The notes: generated from the letters alone by a model not told the origin. A stretch of DNA of 42,289 bases from an uncultured Lachnospiraceae bacterium (GCA_949893755.1 CATLCV010000017.1:1-42289); one strand, 5' to 3'; shown: positions 32,447-41,566, numbered from the stretch's first letter. Program-made: numbers and translations.

Positions 32447-33740
32447 CTAGTACATCGAATAATTAATAACTGGCCTAATTAGCATTTGATTTTATGCCAA
32501 CTTTAACGGCTTCATCCTGACTTATTTCATCCATTTTATAAGTCCAATGGTATACAACTGGCTCCCTGTTGACCTCTTCAAAATACAGGTATATGCGCTC
32601 AGCGAGTTCCTCCTTTGATTTGACTCGAATTCCTTTTAACATCTGCTTTGTCATCTTGCTGAAAAAACTTTCTATCATGTTTAACCATGATCCATGTGTG
32701 GGCGTAAATACAAAGACAAATCGCCCTTCCGGACATGTTGCAAGATATTTTTTTGTCTCCTTGGACTTGTGGGCAGAATGGTTATCGCATATGATACGTA
32801 TCACATCTCCTTCTGGATATTTATTGTCCAGTTTTTTCAATAGATTGATAAAATCTGAACTTTTATGACTCTCGCTGACCAGTGGAATTGCTTCCCCAGT
32901 CAGCAGGTCAATTTCGGCCAACAGGGAATGTGTCCCCAAACGTTTATATCCTGCATCACGGTAAACACATCTTGTATCCGCTGTTGGTCGCAAGTCATCC
33001 CCGGTCGTCGCAATCGCCTGTATTCCGGGTTTTTCATCACAGGAAACCGTATGGACAACAATCCCATCTTCTGGGACGATTATGCTGCCATCTTCATGAA
33101 ACTGTAAGGAAATTTGCTTATATACCAAAAGTACATCATGCATTTTCTGTTCAAATTCAGGGTCACGTTTTTCACAGTAATACTTGATTTTAAAAGGTTT
33201 GATTTCCGATCTGCGCAATATCTTTTGAACCATAGGTTTTGTGATCGTGGCAAGCCGGGGAAAGCCCACCTCTTGTGCATTTTTCTGAATATGCTGATGC
33301 AGGTTTTTCAGAGTCCAAAGTTCCTGGGAATAGCCAAGATCAGCTGGACGTTGGCAGGCCAAATCCACGATCCATGCCACAGCATCATCTGTAATTTCAA
33401 TCGGATGACCAGGACGTGGTCTATCATATAAAGCAAGATCAACACCGCCTTCTTTAAACTTTTTAAGGCACAGCTTAACGGTATTCACGTTAACATCTAT
33501 ACGCTGTGCTATTGCGGCATTGGACTCGCCTTGTGCTTTGTATATCAATATTTTTGCACGGTCAACAATCTGAGCCTGTATTGTTCTGCATCTACACAGA
33601 GATTGGAGATATTCATAATCTTCCTGTTCAATATCTAATATACTTGCGTGTGCCATAATCAACATTCCTTCCTATATTTAATAATTTGATTATAACACTT
33701 ATACAAAAAATAGCTAGTTATTTAATTTATGTTGTACTAG
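32447..33740 (-). mobile_element. IS630-family insertion sequence
   Basis: Terminal inverted repeats of about 28 bp are visible: left end from CTAGTACA at 32447 inward, right end to TGTACTAG at 33740. About 21 of 28 positions match, including a shared inner AATAACT. The TA at 32448-32449 and 33738-33739 fits the TA target duplication of the IS630/Tc1 group, which would make the element about 1.29 kb. It sits between the GtrII-like gene and the last GT2 of module B, in the same direction as both. Confidence 0.8.
32475..33656 (-). CDS. IS630-family transposase
   Basis: A DDE transposase of 393 residues. The N-terminal helix-turn-helix pair has GESNAAIAQRIDVNVNTVK and DRPRPGHPIEITDD, a common IS630 pattern. 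The catalytic residues lie in SCDEKPGIQA (D207), CDNHSAHKS (D291) and THGSWLNMIESFF (E329). The frame is complete, so it may be active. I choose the ATG at 33656, with AAGGAA about 8 bases upstream; an ATG three codons earlier lies directly on the ribosome binding site. Confidence 0.93.
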   Translation of the reverse strand: MAHASILDIEQEDYEYLQSLCRCRTIQAQIVDRAKILIYKAQGESNAAIAQRIDVNVNTVKLCLKKFKEGGVDLALYDRPRPGHPIEITDDAVAWIVDLACQRPADLGYSQELWTLKNLHQHIQKNAQEVGFPRLATITKPMVQKILRRSEIKPFKIKYYCEKRDPEFEQKMHDVLLVYKQISLQFHEDGSIIVPEDGIVVHTVSCDEKPGIQAIATTGDDLRPTADTRCVYRDAGYKRLGTHSLLAEIDLLTGEAIPLVSESHKSSDFINLLKKLDNKYPEGDVIRIICDNHSAHKSKETKKYLATCPEGRFVFVFTPTHGSWLNMIESFFSKMTKQMLKGIRVKSKEELAERIYLYFEEVNREPVVYHWTYKMDEISQDEAVKVGIKSNAN

Positions 33741-33865
33741 TATAGGTGTTTTTTAATAACTTTATGATATGAAATCCAATGGACGTAGTGATATATCCGG
33801 GATTTAGACTGTTTCATTAAATAAAATTACCCATTTTACAAGTTTAATTTCTAATCAAAGCCAAA

Positions 33866-35347
33866 TCATTCCGAGAGTTTAATAACTATTATACCATCTA
33901 CTACTTTTACGTAACCATCTTTTGGATAAGACGGCATTAATTGTACTTCTCTTTTTTCGCTAATTTCATTTAATTCAGTATCCCCATATCCAAAATGTTT
34001 TCTTCCGAAAAAGTAATTAGAAAATCTATTAAAATGATATTGACTGGCGACAAAGTTATTAGTTGATGCACCTGTGATCAATGGGATAGCTCTAATTTCA
34101 TTTTCATAATCATCCGGTGGAATTCTTCCTATAATAGCAATTTTATTTGTATTTTCTATTTCCAATTGATCAATTTGTAATAAAGTTTTAGTAACAGCAA
34201 ATTTTGTTTTTTCATAACTCATATTCATCTGTTGATAAGCTATATTGTCATTCAGGAAATGATAATAGCACAATATAATTAAGATTGAAGGAATTATATA
34301 GTGTAAATATTTTGATATTTTATACTTATCTATAACTAATATAACAAACAAATAAACAAAATAATTTCCCAATTCCATAATACTATGATAAAAAACATTT
34401 GGTGATAATAAATAATAGCAGTATGTAATTGGAACTGCTAAAGGAAATAATAAACATAATATTATTCTTTTACACAAACAATTGTTTTTATTAAATAAAA
34501 TTATAGACAAACAATATAATACAAATATTATTACAATAATGTTTATTGTACCATAAATAGTAATATATTTACTACCGCCACTCCAAAATATATAAATTTG
34601 GTTTACCATTTTTTTAATTGAGAAAATATATTCTTCTATAGACATTATTCCTATTTCAGATATTCCTTGATATGATGTCATTTCATAGTTAAATACCCTC
34701 ATTAATAGATTATTAATAAACCAATATCCCCCTGCACCACCAATATAACTAATAAAAAACCTAATACTTTGTCTTTTTACATTACTAAGTATAAACTTAT
34801 TTGCCAATAATTCATTTCCAATATAATACAAAAATGTAATTAGGGCCACCAAATAATAAATCTGATAAATGCCTAAACTAAGTATAAAACATAATGTTGA
34901 AACAGCTACACTTATCTTTCGAGTTGAAAAAATACACAAGTATACACTAAATATCGCCAAAAAAAGAGCCAGCATAAAAGCAGGACACCAAAAATATGTA
35001 AACGCAGATGCCATACTTGGGAAATCTATAAATAAAAATATAGCAATAAAACGATATAACTTACTTTCAATACGAACTATATTTAGAAACACAACCATTG
35101 TCAATGAAATAAAAATTGCAGAAACAACTCCACCTACCCAAGGTAAGTCATATGGTGAAGATAACACAGATAATGCTATTCCCGAAAACCATCTACCTAA
35201 GAGCCTTCCTCCCAATATTCCCATTTTTATACCTACAATGTCATCTGCATTAGGATAGTAATTTACTATTTTCATCATATGTACTACTAAAACCATACAA
35301 AAAGAAAATATAAGTTGTCGTTTATTATCATTCAAAAAATTAACCAT
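33866..35347 (-). CDS. GtrII-like membrane glycosyltransferase
   Basis: A 493-residue polytopic protein with about ten membrane segments and a C-terminal outer domain. The pattern YYPNADDIVGIKMGILGGRLLGRWF, with acids after the first segment, and the later SLGIYQIYYLVAL resemble the glucosyltransferase GtrII family, which moves a sugar from a polyprenyl carrier to an exported glycan. The ATG at 35347 follows AGGGGG by about 7 bases; extensions to 35422 are less likely. It is markedly more AT-rich than its neighbours, pointing to separate acquisition. No DPM1-like partner is seen inside module B. Confidence 0.75.
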   Translation of the reverse strand: MVNFLNDNKRQLIFSFCMVLVVHMMKIVNYYPNADDIVGIKMGILGGRLLGRWFSGIALSVLSSPYDLPWVGGVVSAIFISLTMVVFLNIVRIESKLYRFIAIFLFIDFPSMASAFTYFWCPAFMLALFLAIFSVYLCIFSTRKISVAVSTLCFILSLGIYQIYYLVALITFLYYIGNELLANKFILSNVKRQSIRFFISYIGGAGGYWFINNLLMRVFNYEMTSYQGISEIGIMSIEEYIFSIKKMVNQIYIFWSGGSKYITIYGTINIIVIIFVLYCLSIILFNKNNCLCKRIILCLLFPLAVPITYCYYLLSPNVFYHSIMELGNYFVYLFVILVIDKYKISKYLHYIIPSILIILCYYHFLNDNIAYQQMNMSYEKTKFAVTKTLLQIDQLEIENTNKIAIIGRIPPDDYENEIRAIPLITGASTNNFVASQYHFNRFSNYFFGRKHFGYGDTELNEISEKREVQLMPSYPKDGYVKVVDGIIVIKLSE

Positions 35348-35826
35348 ATCATTTCCCCCTATATCACTGTGTTTTCTCGAAAACTCGACACCCCTGAATT
35401 TTCTCATTTTTCTTTGATTCATCCCTCTACAAATCCTCTCCTACTTTTGTAACATCTTTTCGTTTTCCTTAAAAAATTGATATTTTTAAGGAAAACGCAT
35501 AAAAAGTATGGTAGAGTATTTTCCTATTTATTTGGTTAATTCGTCAATTACATTAAGCATATCATTATCGTGTAACAATTTCAGAACGTCAAAAATCACA
35601 GTTTTTCAAGTTCCTGCCTATTTTGTTACGGATCCGCTTCATACTCCTATAATAGTAAATTTACAACAACTTTATAATGAACCATTAGACAGCTGTAAGC
35701 TAAGTATAGCATATCTATGCTTCACATTCTCGTGTTTTTACACTGTTAGAGTTTCTGACAAAATGTAACCATTCAGATTGGTATTCCTACTATAATTTAA
35801 GTTAGCAATAGCAACCATAATAAACA
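35348..35826. other. AT-rich intergenic region
   Basis: About 480 bases without a supportable gene. It contains a perfect 15-bp inverted repeat (listed separately) and a weak minus-strand promoter candidate, TTATAA (35672-35677), 17 bases, TATTAT (35649-35654). A short hairpin GTTTTC/GAAAAC lies in the leader of the GtrII-like gene. A plus-strand frame of 86 codons has no family resemblance and is not called. Confidence 0.5.
35461..35497. repeat. Perfect 15-bp inverted repeat
   Basis: CGTTTTCCTTAAAAA (35461-35475) and its exact complement (35483-35497) flank a 7-base loop. It lies about 115 bases upstream of the GtrII-like start. No T-run lies outside the stem, so an operator, a cruciform or an RNA stability element fits better than a simple terminator. 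Confidence 0.8.
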
Positions 35827-37467
35827 TTATTGCTTGTGACTTTCTAACTTTTTTAGTTTATATCTATATAATGGAACCATATTCAATAAATCTGAAACAC
35901 TTACCAGCTCATAACCCTTTTCCTTTAAAACCGGAATAATCAAATCAAGAGCCTCTGCTGTATGTTCCCCATTATTGTGCATTAGTATAATTGCACCATT
36001 TTCAAGTTTACTGCTGTGTAATATATTTCTGCTTATTTCGTCAGAGCTGATTCCTTTCCAATCCAAACTGTCAATCGTCCAAAGCACAGAAATATAACCT
36101 TTGCTTTTCATAAATTTCTGGAGCTGTTCACTGCTTTCCCTATATGGAAAGCGAAACAACTTGTTATCTGTCTCTATGAGTTTTTTTAATAATGCCTCTG
36201 TTTTTTTTATTTCATCTTCTATTTCATCTTCTGAAATCTCGAGCATATGTGGATGTTTATAACTATGATTTCCTATTTCATGTCCCTCCTCAAAAATTCT
36301 TCGATAATCTTCTGGATATTTTTCAATCCAAATTCCACTTAAAAAAAATGTGGACTTTATATTATATTTATTTAATTTGTCTAAAATCAGAGAAGTATAT
36401 GTATTTCCCCAAGACGCATCAAAGGTCAATGAGATTACTTTTTTTCGGCAAAAGTGAACCTTCTCTACCTCATTTGTCACAATCTCATGTATAACTTCAT
36501 TAATCACTTCTTTCAGCCAACAATAACATACCTCCTTCGCTTCCTTTACCATTTGACCAAATTCCATTGAGCCACATCGGTATAGCTGAAACAATGCAGT
36601 CAACAAAAGTCCTTTACAATCATATTTCCGGGCTATCTGCCGTCTGCGGTTCGCTTTCCAGAATGCAAGATGATTTTTAGATTCTTTATCCTTAATATGA
36701 CAAATACCTGCAATTTCATCTATTAAATCTTCATAGTCATGGTATTTCTTCAACTCCTCTGATTTGCTTAAAAATCTTCTGGAATGACTGCCTTCCCTTA
36801 TAAATACTCCGTATAACTTTTCCTGAATCGTAGGACATTTATAGCGATGCATAAAAGGCAGCAACATTTGAAAATTTTGTCCTACATTATACTCCGGAAT
36901 ATGTCGGGCCGGATAAATTTCGAAAAAACTCCTGGCTTTCAGCATATAGCATCCGCAGCACACAAATGTTTTTGACTCTAATATGTCCCAAAACAAATCC
37001 TCTTTTGATAGATCACCGGTTTTCTCATCTGCTCTTTGAGCCATCTCCCCTGTTTCTGCATTAAAATAATAAGACAACGAACGGACACACTGATACTGCG
37101 GATGGTTCTGTAAAAAATCAACTCTCTTCTTGACAGACTCTGGCTCCAGCACATCATCACTGTCCGGCCAGATTAAATATTCGCCTGTCACATATGGAAG
37201 TCCCTGATTAATTGCTGCAGCTGCGCATTTGTGGCTAGCCTTGACAATACAGTATCCATAGCCTTTAAATGCAAATTTTTCACGATAGCTTTCTGCAACT
37301 GAAACTGTATTATCTGTTGATCCATCATCAACTAAGATCATTTCCATTTTCTCATAGGTCTGATTCAGTATAGAATCTAACATTCTAGTCAGATGGAACT
37401 CCCCATTATACACAGGAGTCACAATGGAAACCATTTCTTCTTGAAATTCATACTTCATCTTACTCAT
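35827..37467 (-). CDS. GT2 glycosyltransferase fused to PdaB-like polysaccharide deacetylase
   Basis: A 546-residue fusion. Residues 1-310 are a GT2 of the WPDSDD type, paralogous along its length to the enzyme at 6.0-7.0 kb. Residues about 340-530 are a CE4 deacetylase: TFDASWG (D350 kept, second Asp replaced by Ala as in PdaB-type proteins), metal motif H401-x3-H405, RFPYRE, DSLDW and ILMHNNG (H497). No membrane segment or signal peptide is seen, so deacetylation would be cytoplasmic, unusual for CE4 enzymes that act on exported polymers. Its start overlaps the stop of the double-GT2 gene by four bases. Confidence 0.88.
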   Translation of the reverse strand: MSKMKYEFQEEMVSIVTPVYNGEFHLTRMLDSILNQTYEKMEMILVDDGSTDNTVSVAESYREKFAFKGYGYCIVKASHKCAAAAINQGLPYVTGEYLIWPDSDDVLEPESVKKRVDFLQNHPQYQCVRSLSYYFNAETGEMAQRADEKTGDLSKEDLFWDILESKTFVCCGCYMLKARSFFEIYPARHIPEYNVGQNFQMLLPFMHRYKCPTIQEKLYGVFIREGSHSRRFLSKSEELKKYHDYEDLIDEIAGICHIKDKESKNHLAFWKANRRRQIARKYDCKGLLLTALFQLYRCGSMEFGQMVKEAKEVCYCWLKEVINEVIHEIVTNEVEKVHFCRKKVISLTFDASWGNTYTSLILDKLNKYNIKSTFFLSGIWIEKYPEDYRRIFEEGHEIGNHSYKHPHMLEISEDEIEDEIKKTEALLKKLIETDNKLFRFPYRESSEQLQKFMKSKGYISVLWTIDSLDWKGISSDEISRNILHSSKLENGAIILMHNNGEHTAEALDLIIPVLKEKGYELVSVSDLLNMVPLYRYKLKKLESHKQ

Positions 37468-39668
37468 TCGCTTATCCTGTCCTTTAAAGATTTTATTGCC
37501 GTCTTAATACACCATATACTTTTGTCCAGTAAAATCATGGGTTTTCTCAGCATTAAATACATAGTATAATGATGAAAACAGCAATAAAATAATATTCTTG
37601 CAGTTATTGCAAGCTCTTTAAACAATGCATTCCTCTCTTCATTCAGGGCCTGGTTTCTTATAATTGTACTCTCTTCCTTACAATTTTTTCCCATTGCCAA
37701 TGAATATTCCTGTCTCATCATCCAAAGCAGGCGCCGTTCCCAAAGCAATGCATAACTGTTATGTCCTCTCTGATATTCCTTATCCCGCAAGATCCTATAA
37801 ATATCGAAGTAGTCTTTATTCTTTAATTTCACAAAATAATCTTCCTCTTTAACCGAATATAGCCGATGATAATACCATTCTTGCTCGGAATAAGCTATTC
37901 GTTGTTGCTTGCATAACAAAGAATAGAAAAACAAGGCTTCTTTTCCGTATGTCATTTCCTGATCATATCGAAGATTCCCTATAGTTTCTCTGGAAATCAA
38001 CATTCCAACACGCATGAATGAATTGTAATACTTTTTATGAAGCCATTCCTCTGATTCTGTTCTTTCTATAATCTTCCACTGTGGTCTTTGATCCCTTTCT
38101 GATATTTTATCCAAGACTGATTCCATCCACACCGCATATAATTCCGAATATTCGCACAGTGCAATTTCGGCATGTTTTTCTTCTGCCTGCTGTACCAATT
38201 CTTCTATCAGAAGAGGATGAATGGCATCATCACTGTCCACGAAAAAAACATATTTTCCTGTGGCAATATCCAGCCCACGATTCCTGGTCGCCGAAACACC
38301 TTTATTTTCCTGGCTAAATAAGATAATTCTATGTTCAAGTGTACTCAATTCTTTACATATTTCCAGACTTCTATCTGTAGAACCATCATTAATCACAATT
38401 ATTTCTATATTAGAATACGTCTGATCCACTATTGATTGAACGCACCGCCTTATAAATGATTCAGAATTATGCATTGGAATAATAATAGAAACCTTCTCTG
38501 TCTTCTCTTCTACCTGATTCTCTATTTTCTCTTCTCCTGTCTTCCCTGCCCGCTTCTCTATCTTCTCCTCTTTTGTCTTCTCTGCTGACTTTCTTTCATT
38601 ACATATAGCTGCTTCACTTTTATAACGGTCCCAGGCATTTTTCTTTTCTCTCCAAATCTGCGTTAATTTACGGTTAAGCCGAAAAAGTGGATAACTATAA
38701 AGCATTAGATAAAAATCCTTTTTATTATGCCAGCTTGTCAGAGAAAAACCCTCTCGTTTTGTTTCACCATACATCATCCTGTTCAAATATTTTACTCTTT
38801 CGTAATTACATAATTCTATGTTTAATACCTTCCACTCCAACATACATTTCATGATATATTCTTCGCAGCACAAAGCATTTGTTATTCTTCCCATTTTATT
38901 TTCATAATCGCCAATATATGTCATGCTCTCATATATACTTTGATATGCGTTAACCGAACGCACTTTACTTACATTATTTTCATGCCTCCTGTAATAATAC
39001 CAATTCTGGTGCAAAATTACAGCGTCTGCCCCTTCTGCAATCAATTGATAAATGAATTTCGTATCTTCCCCTACAGTCAGGTTCTCATCAAATCTTATAG
39101 ATTGCAGGGCAGTATGACGAATCATCTTCCCACCAATCCCGCCCTGTGCTCCATACATGAGAAATTCCCACAGCATTTTCTGGGTTTCCAGATACCGATA
39201 TCCAGACATGCTTTTCTTGTCTAAGCATCTTTCCGGCATATGGTTCTCTATAGATATATCTTCATAATTTACTTGTTCCGGCAATTTATATAAATCTTCT
39301 GCTTTCCGGCAATAGTTTTCTGTAGCTATAACAGCATCGTTTTCTTCCAGCAGCTTATAAAGAGTTTTCAATAATTCAGAATGAATCATATCATCACTAT
39401 CCAGGAAAAATAAATATTTTCCTTTTGCTGCTTCAATACCTGTATTTCTTGCAGCCGATACCCCTTTGTGCTTCTGTGAAAAAATATGCATTCTCTGATC
39501 CAAACGGCCTATTTGCTGACAAATATCCTTGCTGCTATCCACAGACCCATCATCTATCAACAGAATTTCCAAATTGGAATAGCTCTGATCCTGGACAGAC
39601 TGTATACAATCAAAAATATACTGTTCCGAATTATATACTGGAATTATAACCGAAATTATATCTTTCAT
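37464..39668 (-). CDS. Double-domain GT2 glycosyltransferase
   Basis: A 734-residue protein with two GT2 domains in tandem. Domain 1 (1 to about 350) has VIIPVYNSEQYI, LIDDGSVDSS, FLDSDDMIHSE and TVGEDTKF. Domain 2 (about 392-734) has VSIIIPMHNSESFI, VINDGSTDRS and FVDSDDAIHP, but its GED motif reads YGKEALFF, so its catalytic base may be missing. A Lys/Glu-rich linker (about 362-390) includes a 12-residue tandem repeat. Two-domain GT2 enzymes can build alternating polymers, or the second domain may only bind acceptor. Both domains resemble the GT2 half of the fusion at 10.1-12.3 kb. It begins 6 bases after the pyruvyltransferase gene. Confidence 0.88.
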   Translation of the reverse strand: MKDIISVIIPVYNSEQYIFDCIQSVQDQSYSNLEILLIDDGSVDSSKDICQQIGRLDQRMHIFSQKHKGVSAARNTGIEAAKGKYLFFLDSDDMIHSELLKTLYKLLEENDAVIATENYCRKAEDLYKLPEQVNYEDISIENHMPERCLDKKSMSGYRYLETQKMLWEFLMYGAQGGIGGKMIRHTALQSIRFDENLTVGEDTKFIYQLIAEGADAVILHQNWYYYRRHENNVSKVRSVNAYQSIYESMTYIGDYENKMGRITNALCCEEYIMKCMLEWKVLNIELCNYERVKYLNRMMYGETKREGFSLTSWHNKKDFYLMLYSYPLFRLNRKLTQIWREKKNAWDRYKSEAAICNERKSAEKTKEEKIEKRAGKTGEEKIENQVEEKTEKVSIIIPMHNSESFIRRCVQSIVDQTYSNIEIIVINDGSTDRSLEICKELSTLEHRIILFSQENKGVSATRNRGLDIATGKYVFFVDSDDAIHPLLIEELVQQAEEKHAEIALCEYSELYAVWMESVLDKISERDQRPQWKIIERTESEEWLHKKYYNSFMRVGMLISRETIGNLRYDQEMTYGKEALFFYSLLCKQQRIAYSEQEWYYHRLYSVKEEDYFVKLKNKDYFDIYRILRDKEYQRGHNSYALLWERRLLWMMRQEYSLAMGKNCKEESTIIRNQALNEERNALFKELAITARILFYCCFHHYTMYLMLRKPMILLDKSIWCIKTAIKSLKDRISE
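38518..38585 (-). repeat. 36-base tandem repeat in the double-GT2 linker
   Basis: Two 32-base stretches (38518-38549 and 38554-38585) match at 27 positions with a 36-base period, an exact multiple of three. They encode AEKTKEEKIEKR and AGKTGEEKIENQ between the two GT2 domains. Copy-number change would lengthen or shorten the linker without breaking the frame. Confidence 0.75.
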
Positions 39669-39674
39669 TTTATC

Positions 39675-40799
39675 CTATTCTTTCCCGCAATTTTCCTGAA
39701 TAAATTTGAGTGAAATTTCTTTTTCTTTCTCAAGCAGCCGCTTCACATATTTCCAATCAATTGTATCCGTTATAGCTTCTTTTGTCGCACACATTCCTTC
39801 TTCAATCAAATGCGTTTTTAAATCAAGTTTGTTTAAAAAACTTTCTATTCTTGCATTTTTATTACTGTGGCTGAACACGAGAAATTGCTTTTGTAATAAA
39901 ACAGAAAACACCATTCCGTGAAAGGAATTCGTAACAATATAACTTGCATTTTGAAAATATCCTATAAACTCAGATGGTCCTCCTTCAATTCTGATATCAA
40001 TCCATTCTTCGCTCTCTCCTGGCCAGGGCATTGACAGTTGAATCACTTTTTTGTGCATATCTATAGAAAGCTGACGTAAATACTGAACCATTTGTTCATT
40101 ATATTCTGTAAAGACAAATAAAATATAATCCTGTTCCTTCGGCAACTTTCCCAAGCTTTCCCATTCCTTTTGTTCTAATAATAAAGTCGGATCAAGGACA
40201 TCCACAACACTTTTTTGTAAAATATCTTCGACAAATGGAACTGCACTCTTCTCACGCAAAGAAACTGCTGCAAAATTCTTGTTTACGGCCAATTCAAAAT
40301 CAGATTTATACTTTTCCGATACCGCATTTCCTCCAAAACTTGCTGCATAAGCTATCAGTTTACAGTTTCCTTTTTCCTTTATATTTCCAATATATGCATC
40401 GTCCAGACCAACCGTAATCTCTGGATTCCATACCTGATCACTTCCGACAAACACATACGAATATTTTTTCAAAGAGATTCTATCAACATTTTTTTGGGCC
40501 GGCTTTCTTGTCAGGTAGGTGTGACGAAATCTTCTCATATTCTTCCTTCTTTTCAGAAATTCTTTTAAATAAGATGCATTTCTTTTAAACCTATATGGAA
40601 CAAATGAATATTTTAATTTCCCATCTGATTCACTGGCCACCACCGGGAAAAGCCAATATCTGCCCGTCAATTTTACTGGAGCATACGGAATAATTTTCAC
40701 ATTCCTTCCACTCTTTTTCTCCAGATAGTGTTTAAGTGCATAGGCCTGAAGCATTGCCCCATAATCGTCTGCCCAGTAAAATGTCAATATTCCAATCAC
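39675..40799 (-). CDS. Polysaccharide pyruvyltransferase
   Basis: A 374-residue CsaB/PssM-like enzyme that would add a pyruvate ketal from phosphoenolpyruvate to a glycan sugar. Motifs are IGILTFYWADDYGAMLQAY, YVFVGSDQVWNPEI, YAASFGG, DPTLLL and VTNSFHGMVFSVLL. The start is a GTG with AGGAGAGGGG 8 bases upstream. It is a paralog of the C-terminal domain of the fusion at 10.1-12.3 kb, but here stands alone directly ahead of the double GT2. Pyruvate groups make the polymer acidic and can serve as anchors for wall-binding proteins; which use applies here is unknown. Confidence 0.9.
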   Translation of the reverse strand: MIGILTFYWADDYGAMLQAYALKHYLEKKSGRNVKIIPYAPVKLTGRYWLFPVVASESDGKLKYSFVPYRFKRNASYLKEFLKRRKNMRRFRHTYLTRKPAQKNVDRISLKKYSYVFVGSDQVWNPEITVGLDDAYIGNIKEKGNCKLIAYAASFGGNAVSEKYKSDFELAVNKNFAAVSLREKSAVPFVEDILQKSVVDVLDPTLLLEQKEWESLGKLPKEQDYILFVFTEYNEQMVQYLRQLSIDMHKKVIQLSMPWPGESEEWIDIRIEGGPSEFIGYFQNASYIVTNSFHGMVFSVLLQKQFLVFSHSNKNARIESFLNKLDLKTHLIEEGMCATKEAITDTIDWKYVKRLLEKEKEISLKFIQENCGKE

Positions 40800-40841
40800 C
40801 TTGTCTACCCCTCTCCTGATTTCACTATATACATCTATTCT

Positions 40842-41564
40842 TTATTCCTGCATATAATTTTGATATTCCTCAAGTATCTTTTCTGCATCGCCAAATCTGA
40901 CCATTTTCCCATTATCAATCCAAAGTGCTTTATTACATAATTCTGCCAATGTTTTCCTACTATGTGAACAAATAATTACAGTCTTATCTTTATTACTGAT
41001 TAATTGCTGCATTTTTTCATAGCTTTTTTTCTGAAAACGCTCATCTCCAACACTTAGCACCTCATCTATTAAAACGATATCTGTTTCTAATGTAGCTGTA
41101 ATCGCAAATCCCAGTCTGGAATACATACCACTGGAATAAGTTCTTACTGGCATATCAATAAATTTACCTAACTCTGCAAAGTCAATAATTTCTTGTTCTT
41201 TCTTTTTTATCATTTTTTGAGAAAATCCCAATAATAATCCAGCAATATATATATTTTCTCTCCCTGTCATTTGTGGTTTGAATCCTACACCAATTGCTAA
41301 AAGAGCCACTGATTGCCCTCTAAGGTCTATACTCCCTGCATCTGGAGACATCATCCCTCCAATTGCTTTTAGGAGCGTAGACTTTCCGCTTCCATTACGT
41401 CCTATCAATCCTAAAATATCACCTTTTTCTACTTCAAAAGATAAATCATTGATTGCCGTATATGTATATCGCTTTTCCCGCCTATGAAAAAAATCAGTCT
41501 GTATAGAAATGCCGTTCAATGCTTTATAATTAATTACCAGATTTTCAACTTTTATTGATATCAT
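40842..41564 (-). CDS. ABC-2 type polysaccharide exporter ATPase
   Basis: A 240-residue ATPase of the TagH/KpsT/RfbB kind. Walker A is GRNGSGKST, the signature reads YSSGMYSRLGFAI (typical of this subfamily rather than LSGGQ), Walker B is DIVLIDEVLSVGD and the H-loop lies in IICSHS. It drives export of a finished glycan through its permease partner, whose gene ends 2 bases upstream. It lacks the C-terminal carbohydrate-binding domain found in some long family members. Confidence 0.92.
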   Translation of the reverse strand: MISIKVENLVINYKALNGISIQTDFFHRREKRYTYTAINDLSFEVEKGDILGLIGRNGSGKSTLLKAIGGMMSPDAGSIDLRGQSVALLAIGVGFKPQMTGRENIYIAGLLLGFSQKMIKKKEQEIIDFAELGKFIDMPVRTYSSGMYSRLGFAITATLETDIVLIDEVLSVGDERFQKKSYEKMQQLISNKDKTVIICSHSRKTLAELCNKALWIDNGKMVRFGDAEKILEEYQNYMQE

Positions 41565-41566
41565 GT

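Noticed and set aside
35508..35768. 86-codon plus-strand frame in the module B gap
   Set aside because: AT-rich chance frame without ribosome binding site or recognisable domains.
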